From contig JAITPP010000257.1 in NCBI GenBank assembly GCA_031289385.1, positions 1-5,018 of the forward strand: DNA of 5,018 bases, given 5' to 3'. How positions within the stretch are numbered: the first letter of the stretch is position 1; every line of letters begins with the position of its first letter. The DNA comes from Prevotellaceae bacterium (lineage in GTDB: Bacteria > Bacteroidota > Bacteroidia > Bacteroidales > UBA932). Under the pieces are notes generated by a model. The model saw only the letters and a list, made by a program, of their open reading frames with translations. It did no database searches and was not told the origin of the DNA. Shown one piece after another: positions 1 through 4,945 of this stretch. A program made the position numbers and the translations under genes.

Positions 1-265
1 GCCATCTTTCTTTGTATATTTCCTGAGCATTTTCGGGCTTGTTAAATGAAATGATAATCTGCAATTCGGGCTGTCCTCGTTTGTTTTTCACTTTTGAGCC
101 GGAAATGTAGCATAGTTGCTCATTGACACGATAAATTTTGCATAATGCACAAATAAACATGCCCAAGAACTTAATGCGGGCTAAATTCATTCTACCCGCA
201 AAATTTTTGCTTAGAATTGAAATTAATTGAGTACTTTTGCACTCAGCCTTGAAGTTTTTCGTCAT
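1..265 (-). pseudogene. IS4-type transposase, internally deleted, cut by left window edge
   Basis: Reading the minus strand from the ATG at 265-263 gives 88 codons without a stop, continuing past the left edge. Residues 1-44 (MTKNFKAE... to ...FICALCKI, with the stretch MNLARIKFLGMFICALCK) resemble the N-terminus of Bacteroidota IS4-family transposases. Residues about 46-88 (RVNEQLCYISGSKVKNK, PELQIIISFNKPENAQ, then EIYKERW) resemble the region leading into the C-terminal Y-x2-R-x3-E catalytic signature, of which Y84 and R87 are visible; the catalytic Glu would lie just outside. In full-length relatives about 200 residues, including both catalytic Asp residues, separate these parts. Here they are joined in frame around residue 44-46, so the product cannot be an active transposase by itself. 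A -7 promoter element sits 26 bp upstream. Family and orientation are fairly sure; the length of the missing part is from memory of the family and was not aligned. Confidence 0.75.
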
Positions 266-312
266 CTTTATAATTGTTTGGAAATCAGCTACAAAGATAC
301 AAAACTTCAAGG
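247..312. repeat. 12-bp perfect inverted repeat around transposase promoter and start
   Basis: The left arm CCTTGAAGTTTT (247-258) and the right arm AAAACTTCAAGG (301-312) are exact reverse complements, separated by 42 bases that hold the -7 element and the start codon. The left arm lies in codons 3-7 of the transposase gene; the right arm lies upstream of the promoter. This could be a binding site for the element's own protein or a subterminal repeat of the IS, but it could also be chance in AT-rich DNA. Confidence 0.45.
292..299 (-). promoter_or_regulatory. -7 promoter element of the transposase remnant
   Basis: On the minus strand this reads TATCTTTG, an exact match to the Bacteroidota -7 consensus TAnnTTTG. 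Transcription would begin about 5 bases downstream, near 287, leaving a leader of about 22 nt before the ATG at 265. I see no convincing TTG at the usual -33 spacing. The element lies between the arms of a perfect 12-bp inverted repeat (247-258 and 301-312). Confidence 0.55.
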
Positions 313-403
313 ACTTTTTAAAATAAATAATGTTATAATTAGTTAAATATTAGGTGGTTATGTGGAGTTTTGCAATTTTTGTCATGTAGTAAACAAAAAT
401 TAT

Positions 404-411
404 TATATTTG
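404..411 (+). promoter_or_regulatory. -7 promoter element of the omega-amidase gene
   Basis: TATATTTG matches TAnnTTTG exactly. A TTG at 379-381 lies 22 bp upstream, slightly wider than the usual spacing of about 19-21 bp for the -33 element. The predicted transcription start, about 5 bases after the element, falls at or next to the A of the ATG at 416, which implies a leaderless or nearly leaderless mRNA. It also argues against the in-frame GTG at 362, which lies upstream of this promoter. Confidence 0.6.
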
Positions 412-415
412 TAAA

Positions 416-1198
416 ATGAAAAACGATATTTTAAAAATATTACTCGTTCAACACGATGTTGTTTTGGGCGACATTGACGCAAATCTTAATAAAATTGGCA
501 ATTTGCTAAGTACGAATACGCAAAAAGCCGATTTAATTATTTTGACTGAAATGTTTTCTACCGGCTTTTCGATGAAACCCGAACGTTTTGCCGAATCAAC
601 CAGCGGCAAAGCCCTAACGTGGCTGTGCGAAAAAGCAAAAACCATCGGCTCTGCCTTTGCTGCAAGCGTGATGATTGAAGAAAATGGGAAATATTACAAT
701 CGCGCATTTTTTGTTTATCCCGACGGAAAATATGTTTGGTACGACAAACGTCATTTGTTTAGTTATGGCGGCGAAGATAAAAAATTTACAGCCGGAAAAT
801 CGCCGCTTATAGTTGAATATTTAGGTTGGAAAATTTGTATGCAAGTGTGTTACGATTTGCGTTTTCCTGTATGGAGTCGCAACGTTTATAATTACGATTT
901 GCTTGTTTACGTTGCCTCGTGGACACGTGCTCGGCAGTCGGTTTGGAGTGTTTTGCCCTTAGCGCGTGCAATGGAAAATCAATGTTACGTAGCCGCAGTA
1001 AACCGCGTAGGCAGCGACAAAACAGGCGATTATTCGGGCGAATCAAAAGTTGTAAATCAATTTGGCGAAACGCTTGCACAAAGCATTCACGACAAAGAAT
1101 GTTTAACGTATTGCGAAATATCATTATCAAAACTACATGCCGAACGCCAAAAATTTCCTTTTTTGAATGATGCGGACGAATTTTATTTAAAAATATAA
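416..1198 (+). CDS. yafV: omega-amidase (2-oxoglutaramate amidase), nitrilase superfamily, YafV type
   Basis: A cytosolic carbon-nitrogen hydrolase of 260 residues, the normal length for this family. Enzymes of this type hydrolyse 2-oxoglutaramate and 2-oxosuccinamate, the transamination products of glutamine and asparagine, to the 2-oxoacid and ammonia, and so drive glutamine transaminase (methionine salvage) reactions forward. The nitrilase triad is complete: Glu45 in LTEMFSTGFSM, Lys111 in WYDKRHLF and Cys145 in VCYDLRFPVWSR. The surroundings (DKRHLFSYGGED, YDLRFPVWSRN, ENQCYVAAVNRVGSD and the C-terminal FPFLNDADEFYL) are the YafV/omega-amidase pattern rather than that of N-carbamoylputrescine amidase or a true nitrilase. 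I chose ATG 416 and not the in-frame GTG 362: the extra 18 residues (MEFCNFCHVV...) resemble nothing in the family, and the promoter lies between the two starts. It stands alone, divergent from the transposase remnant. The substrate is inferred from the family. Confidence 0.92.
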   Translation: MKNDILKILLVQHDVVLGDIDANLNKIGNLLSTNTQKADLIILTEMFSTGFSMKPERFAESTSGKALTWLCEKAKTIGSAFAASVMIEENGKYYNRAFFVYPDGKYVWYDKRHLFSYGGEDKKFTAGKSPLIVEYLGWKICMQVCYDLRFPVWSRNVYNYDLLVYVASWTRARQSVWSVLPLARAMENQCYVAAVNRVGSDKTGDYSGESKVVNQFGETLAQSIHDKECLTYCEISLSKLHAERQKFPFLNDADEFYLKI

Positions 1199-1223
1199 TG
1201 CTAAGAATCAAGAAGTTATAAAG

Positions 1224-1295
1224 CTTGTCAAGTTTTTAAAGTTTTTAAAGTTTTTAAAGTTTGTCAAGTTTTTAAAGTTTGTCAAGTTTTTAAAG
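1224..1295. repeat. 9-bp tandem repeat array of two alternating unit types
   Basis: Eight consecutive 9-bp units begin 25 bases after the omega-amidase stop. Type A is TTTTTAAAG and type B is TTTGTCAAG (the first copy is CTTGTCAAG). The order is B-A-A-A-B-A-B-A. Degenerate units flank the array: TTATAAAG at 1216-1223 and TTTACCTAAG at 1296-1305. The A units are identical to one another and the two full B units are identical, so the array is young or kept uniform. No hairpin with a T-tract is visible, so this is not an obvious terminator. Confidence 0.9.
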
Positions 1296-1300
1296 TTTAC

Positions 1301-1441
1301 CTAAGTACGTGACAAAAAAAGAAAAAGATTAAAATCAAGTTTAGCCATATTGTTAAGCAAAGCGGTTGATATTATGTGTAATCCATACTTAAACAGGCTT
1401 TTATAGCGATAAACATTTGTGGTGTAATGACAGAAAGTAGG
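1301..1441 (-). pseudogene. decayed transposase 3' end (IS4-type C-terminus)
   Basis: The minus strand is open from just after the in-frame TAG at 1444-1442 to a TAG at 1303-1301, 46 codons with no start codon of its own that fits the family. The last 33 or so residues, with KSLFKYGLHIISTALLNN and then DFNLFLFLSRT before the stop, resemble the C-terminal tail I know from Bacteroidota IS4-type transposases (a K-S-x-x-K-Y-G-L block, LLN, and a terminal F-L-S-C-T). No catalytic part is present in this frame. A second minus-strand frame is open over 1372-1500 and ends in ...KACLSMDYT; it contains ALKTSG, which could be another frameshifted scrap of the same gene, but this is weak. The orientation matches the transposase remnant at the left edge, yet this is a separate copy. 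The call rests on recognised pattern only, with no alignment. Confidence 0.5.
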
Positions 1442-1479
1442 CTAAAATGCCCGCTTGTTTTCAATGCGTTGAAAGTAGA

Positions 1480-1591
1480 GAAACCTTTTTGCAAAACCCC
1501 TCAACATACAATTTGCTATTTTGTAATATATTTATAATGAATTGTTTGTAAAAATAATTCTTTGCAGATTAAGATGTTTTGCAAAGGTTTC
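1480..1591. repeat. imperfect long-range inverted repeat, 112 bp end to end
   Basis: The left arm at 1480-1497 (GAAACCTTTTTGCAAAAC) is the reverse complement of GTTTTGCAAAAAGGTTTC; the right arm at 1576-1591 is GTTTTGCAAAGGTTTC, the same sequence less two A bases. The interior of 78 bases is AT-rich and non-coding. Inside it a shorter perfect 7-bp hairpin, CTTTGCA (1560-1566) with TGCAAAG (1580-1586), competes for the right arm. The size and arms are those of a miniature inverted-repeat element, but no matching target-site duplication is visible at the edges. Confidence 0.5.
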
Positions 1592-1773
1592 AATTTATGT
1601 AAATAATTAATCCAAACGAAATTACAAAATTATTTTGAACGTATAGTGTTTAAACACATGAAATTACCAACAGCAATCACACGAATTTATTAACAACCAT
1701 GTATTTTCTTATTTTTTATGCGCTAACCTCTTGATAAGTCAAGTTTGATGTAATCACATTTTAAAAATATTTC
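1504..1773. other. AT-rich non-coding stretch upstream of the acyltransferase operon
   Basis: No open frame of useful length with family resemblance exists on either strand. Apart from the right arm of the inverted repeat (1576-1591), the visible structures are a near-palindrome CAAAATTATTTTG at 1625-1637 and the perfect 12-bp palindrome GTGTTTAAACAC at 1646-1657, about 120 bases upstream of the operon's -7 element. No riboswitch or RNA gene could be recognised. Confidence 0.6.
1646..1657. promoter_or_regulatory. perfect 12-bp palindrome, possible operator
   Basis: GTGTTTAAACAC is fully self-complementary. It lies 116 bases upstream of the -7 element of the acyltransferase operon, within otherwise unstructured DNA. 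A dimeric regulator could bind it, but its distance from the promoter is large and a chance origin is not excluded. Confidence 0.25.
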
Positions 1774-1781
1774 TACCTTTG
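1774..1781 (+). promoter_or_regulatory. -7 promoter element of the acyltransferase operon
   Basis: TACCTTTG matches the Bacteroidota consensus TAnnTTTG. The nearest upstream TTG (1745-1747) is 26 bp away, too far for a standard -33 element, so only the -7 part is convincing. Transcription would start near 1786, giving an AU-rich leader of about 13 nt before the ATG at 1799, without a Shine-Dalgarno sequence, as is usual in this phylum. This is the only promoter I see for both genes of the operon. Confidence 0.6.
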
Positions 1782-1798
1782 TACAAAAATTATTTTAT

Positions 1799-3262
1799 AT
1801 GCTTTTTAATTCTTTCGCTTTTGCTGTATTTTTGTCGCTTGTATTTATTTTGTATTGGAGTGTTTTCAATAGGAAAAGTACAACGTTACGCAATGCGTTT
1901 TTAATCATTGTCAGTTATGTGTTTTATGGATGGTGGGATTGGCGGTTTCTTATTCTCATTGCCTTTACTTCATTTTGCAGTTATGGAACAGGGCTATTAA
2001 TGCAATATATTGATAATAAGCGTTTTACTCCACCTCGTTCGTTAAATATTGTTAAATTACTTAATATTAGTAATATAGTACTGAATTTGGGAATACTCGG
2101 CGTATTCAAGTATTACAACTTTTTTGTTGATAGTTTTTTGTCGGCTTTTGCTTCTGTTGGCGTTCATTTACAACCAAGTACGCTCAATGTTATTCTGCCT
2201 GTCGGTATTTCGTTCTACACTTTTCAGGCGTTGAGTTATTCAATTGATGTTTACCGAAAAAAACTTGAGCCTACTCGCGATTTTGTCGCTTTTTTCGCAT
2301 TTGTAAGTTTTTTTCCACAACTCGTGGCTGGTCCTATCGAACGTGCCACCAACCTTCTGCCTCAGTTTTTTATAAAACACAAGCCTGATTACAAGGTTTT
2401 TCGTAGTGCTATGCTACTGATAGCGTGGGGATTTTTCAAAAAGATAATGATAGCCGACCGCTTGGCTGTGTTTGTGGATAAAGTTTACGGCGATATTCCC
2501 GCTGCCAATGGGCTTCCGACTCTGATAGGCATTTTATTTTTCGCATTACAACTTTATCTTGATTTTTCCGCCTATTCGGATATTGCCATCGGTACATCAC
2601 GTTTATTCGGCTTCAATCTGATGACAAATTTCAAACGCCCTTATCTCAGTTTTTCTTTTGGAAACTTTTGGAAACGTTGGCATATTTCGCTCTCGTCGTG
2701 GTTTCAAGATTATGTTTATATCCCGCTGGGAGGAAGTCGCAAAGGAAAAATTCGTACTATAATTAATGTGTTGATTGTGTTTGCCGTCAGCGGATTGTGG
2801 CATGGCGCATCGTGGAATTTCGTGATTTGGGGAACACTCAACGCGCTGTTTATGATTGCGCTTGATCCTGTTTTGTCGCTCGTTCAAAGTAAAAATTTTA
2901 TCATTCGGTTTTTCAAAGCCTTTTTCATTTTTGCGTGCTGGGCGTTGTCGCTTGTATTCTTCCGCGCACAAGGCTTTGAGGAGGCTCTGGATTTTTTCCG
3001 TTATTTGGATTTTTCCAATGCCGAAAACATCATAAATTTCGGACTGAACGCTCGCGAGTTAAATCTGTCGTTTATTCTCATCGGTATTTTGTTACTGAAA
3101 GAAATAGTTTGGGAAAAAAACGAAACATTTGTGCCGAATTATTTCTATAAAACGCCGACAATTATCCGTTGGATATTCTACATCGTTTTCGTGCTTTCGA
3201 TAGTTTATTTAGGACAATACGGCAATGGCAACGAAAATTCGTTTATTTATTTTCAATTTTAA
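1799..3262 (+). CDS. AlgI-like MBOAT-family membrane O-acyltransferase
   Basis: A 487-residue polytopic membrane protein, the usual length for AlgI/PatA/DltB-type MBOAT proteins. These take an acyl group, normally acetyl, from a cytoplasmic donor and move it across the membrane for O-acylation of a cell-surface or secreted polysaccharide or of peptidoglycan. About a dozen hydrophobic segments are visible, from residues 5-22 to about 455-472. Family marks in order are VSYVFYGWWDWRF (39-50), SFYTFQALSYSIDVYR (138-153), FFPQLVAGPIERA (171-183), QLYLDFSAYSDIAIG (251-265), the cytoplasmic-facing NFWKRWHISLSSWFQDYVYIPLGG with His295, the invariant catalytic His335 in GLWHGASWNFVIWG, and the C-terminal FIYFQF shared with AlgI and DltB. 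The ATG at 1799 fits the -7 element and the family N-terminus. The next gene starts 3 bases after the stop, so the two are surely co-transcribed. The family is certain; the acceptor polymer is unknown, so I give no gene symbol. Confidence 0.93.
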   Translation: MLFNSFAFAVFLSLVFILYWSVFNRKSTTLRNAFLIIVSYVFYGWWDWRFLILIAFTSFCSYGTGLLMQYIDNKRFTPPRSLNIVKLLNISNIVLNLGILGVFKYYNFFVDSFLSAFASVGVHLQPSTLNVILPVGISFYTFQALSYSIDVYRKKLEPTRDFVAFFAFVSFFPQLVAGPIERATNLLPQFFIKHKPDYKVFRSAMLLIAWGFFKKIMIADRLAVFVDKVYGDIPAANGLPTLIGILFFALQLYLDFSAYSDIAIGTSRLFGFNLMTNFKRPYLSFSFGNFWKRWHISLSSWFQDYVYIPLGGSRKGKIRTIINVLIVFAVSGLWHGASWNFVIWGTLNALFMIALDPVLSLVQSKNFIIRFFKAFFIFACWALSLVFFRAQGFEEALDFFRYLDFSNAENIINFGLNARELNLSFILIGILLLKEIVWEKNETFVPNYFYKTPTIIRWIFYIVFVLSIVYLGQYGNGNENSFIYFQF

Positions 3263-3265
3263 GAA

Positions 3266-4717
3266 ATGATGAAAAAGCAAAAATCAAACTCATATAAAAA
3301 ACCGCAAGCACAACAAAAACCTATTCAAAAAGCGGTTGTCGAAAAACCGTTTAGTTGGATAAAATTTGCGTTTAAAATTTTGCTGTTGCTGGCAGTAGTT
3401 GCTTCGGTGGTAATTTATACCGATGAAAAAGGCTATTTTACTGCCGATCAAAGAGATAATCATATACGCCGAAAATGGAAGTCGTTCTACAAATTTACCG
3501 AAGAAAAACAAGTGGATATTGTTCTTCTGGGCAATTCGCACGTCATAACAGGCATAGATCCATTTGTTTTGTCTATTGCGACAGGAACTAATTGTTTTAT
3601 TCTTGGGCAATCGGGCACAGGTATAGACGATGCGTATTTCCACCTTGAAGAGGCGTTGCGCTATACAACACCAAAAATGGTGATTTTAGAAACTTATTGT
3701 ATCAGCAATGCGACATTGAAAACCAAAGATATTGTGCCTGTTATCCAAAGTTTTGAGGCTCACCGAAATTCGCTTGATAAATTGTGGCAAACTACTCGAT
3801 TATTGCCGAGCGATGCTTGGGTTTCAGTTTATTCGCCCACCATCCGCAACCATTCTTTTTTGCTTACCGACACGGCGCGTATAAGTTACAATATTAAAAA
3901 TCCTGTAATTCCCGAACAGAAAAAGTTGGATTTGGGAAGGTTTACTCGTTTCGGAACAGGTTTAAGCGACAGTGTTATTGCTTTGTACGACAGTTTGGGC
4001 GCACCAATCAACGGTGAAAAATATCTTATTTCGGCATATAGCCAAAAATATTTGAGAAAAATAATGAAATTGTGTGAAGAGAAAAATATTTCGGTGTTAT
4101 TTCTTACTATTCCAATGTATTACAAGCATATATCGAATTACGAAACATGGAAAACAGCATTAGGCAAGGAATTGGAAAAATATCCACAAACAAAATGGCT
4201 TAATTTTCAGCAACCATACGATTCTGTGCGTTATAACAAAAATGCTTTTGAAAACACGTATAGCGACAATCAGCATTTGACTAATCTGGGAATGGCGCTT
4301 TCTGCCTACAAATTGTCGGAATTTTTGTATAACAACTATGCCGACATTTTACCCAACCGTAAGCAAGAAAAGGCTTGGATTAATGATTTTTACAGTCAAG
4401 ATCATTTTGTTTTCAATCATGATGTGGTGGAGGAAATGAAAGATTATGTTTCCATAGAAAAAAACAGAAATGCCGGAAAATTTCATATTAAAGAATTGGT
4501 TTTGCAGGAAATGAAAGATGCCAACCGCATTATTCTAAAAATCGACAAAAATCCCGAACTGACTTCTAAAATAACTCTGCAACTCAAAATTGAATTTAAA
4601 GATAAAATACTTATAACTCCTATTCAAATGCAAGAAGTTCAAGATGTTTTTCCTCCGCAGCACAAGGTTTATATTGCCGGTTTGCGTAAGGAGGTGAAAG
4701 TGCTGGGACTGCCATAA
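3266..4717 (+). CDS. membrane-anchored SGNH-hydrolase-like protein, partner of the MBOAT acyltransferase
   Basis: A 483-residue protein. A Lys/Gln-rich cytoplasmic tail (1-28) precedes one membrane segment (about 31-51, WIKFAFKILLLLAVVASVVI), so the rest should face the periplasm. The next domain (about 80-360) carries SGNH marks: a block-I-like motif VDIVLLGNSHVITGIDP with probable nucleophile Ser91 (GNSH), a Gly-rich GQSGTG at 114-119, and a late D-x-x-H motif, Asp334 and His337 in YSDNQHLTNLGM. SGNH proteins encoded beside MBOAT genes (as AlgJ/AlgX beside AlgI, PatB beside PatA) take the acyl group on the outside and transfer it to the polymer; some act as esterases. Residues about 385-483 form an extra C-terminal region, rich in predicted strands, that I do not recognise. 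The start could equally be the ATG at 3269. Transferase activity rather than esterase activity is inferred from the neighbour. Confidence 0.8.
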   Translation: MMKKQKSNSYKKPQAQQKPIQKAVVEKPFSWIKFAFKILLLLAVVASVVIYTDEKGYFTADQRDNHIRRKWKSFYKFTEEKQVDIVLLGNSHVITGIDPFVLSIATGTNCFILGQSGTGIDDAYFHLEEALRYTTPKMVILETYCISNATLKTKDIVPVIQSFEAHRNSLDKLWQTTRLLPSDAWVSVYSPTIRNHSFLLTDTARISYNIKNPVIPEQKKLDLGRFTRFGTGLSDSVIALYDSLGAPINGEKYLISAYSQKYLRKIMKLCEEKNISVLFLTIPMYYKHISNYETWKTALGKELEKYPQTKWLNFQQPYDSVRYNKNAFENTYSDNQHLTNLGMALSAYKLSEFLYNNYADILPNRKQEKAWINDFYSQDHFVFNHDVVEEMKDYVSIEKNRNAGKFHIKELVLQEMKDANRIILKIDKNPELTSKITLQLKIEFKDKILITPIQMQEVQDVFPPQHKVYIAGLRKEVKVLGLP

Positions 4718-4745
4718 GTTAGTATTTAGTTGTCAATAACGCACA

Positions 4746-4772
4746 TTAGGATGAGATTCTATCTTGTCCTAA
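4746..4772. terminator. hairpin after the acyltransferase operon, possible terminator
   Basis: TTAGGATGAGA (4746-4756), loop TTCTA, then TCTTGTCCTAA (4762-4772). As plus-strand RNA this folds into an 11-bp stem with two central G-U wobbles and a 5-base loop, beginning 28 bases after the operon stop. No U-tract follows, so it is not a classical intrinsic terminator; it may serve to protect the 3' end. It is also the only clear hairpin between the two convergent genes. Confidence 0.45.
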
Positions 4773-4785
4773 CATATATCAATAT

Positions 4786-4945
4786 ACAACAAATCAACAA
4801 AAAGCAAATCAACAAAAAACAATCAACAAAAAATCACAGAATCAAATCAACATCTAATCAAATCAACAAATCAACAAAAAGCAAATCAACAAAAAGCAAA
4901 TCAACAAAAAACAATAAACAAAAAATCACAACATCAAATCAACAA
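4786..4945. repeat. AAATCAACAAA-type repeat array with a duplicated 62-bp block
   Basis: A run of short units of the form AAATCAACAA, joined by AAAGC or AAAAC linkers, with almost no G on the plus strand. On a larger scale a 62-bp block occurs twice, at 4791-4852 and 4883-4944, offset by 92 bp; I count 59 identical positions of 62. Between the copies are further ATCAACAAA units. The second copy contains the stop codon and last codons of the convergent gene on the minus strand. Unit lengths and linkers are irregular and there are no unique spacers, so this is not CRISPR. Confidence 0.85.

Noticed and set aside
362..415. N-terminal extension of the omega-amidase from GTG 362
   Set aside because: The 18 extra residues have no family resemblance and the -7 promoter element at 404-411 lies inside them; ATG 416 gives the normal length.
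448..645. Minus-strand open frame of 65 codons inside the omega-amidase gene
   Set aside because: It is antisense to a clearly conserved gene, has no family resemblance and has no promoter; a shadow frame.
807..1211. Minus-strand (807-1211) and second plus-frame (919-1170) open stretches over the end of the omega-amidase gene
   Set aside because: Both overlap the conserved catalytic and C-terminal part of the real gene and have Arg/Cys/Asn-rich, low-quality translations.
1224..1295. Origin-type iterons or sigma70 -35 boxes (TTGACA on the minus strand within the 9-bp units)
   Set aside because: TTGACA is simply part of the repeated B unit, Bacteroidota promoters use a different consensus, and there is no replication gene nearby.
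1658..1693. Short plus-strand ORF MKLPTAITRIY, a possible leader peptide
   Set aside because: Eleven codons with no promoter element, no attenuator hairpin and no runs of one amino acid; not more than expected by chance.
2603..2971. Minus-strand open frame of 122 codons inside the MBOAT gene
   Set aside because: It is antisense to the region with the catalytic His motifs, and its highly charged composition is the usual mirror of a membrane protein gene.
3290..3643. Minus-strand open frame of 117 codons inside the SGNH-like gene
   Set aside because: Antisense shadow; its Phe/Arg-rich end mirrors the Lys-rich N-terminus of the real gene.
4786..4945. CRISPR array
   Set aside because: Unit length and spacing are irregular, there are no unique spacers of constant size, and no cas genes are present.
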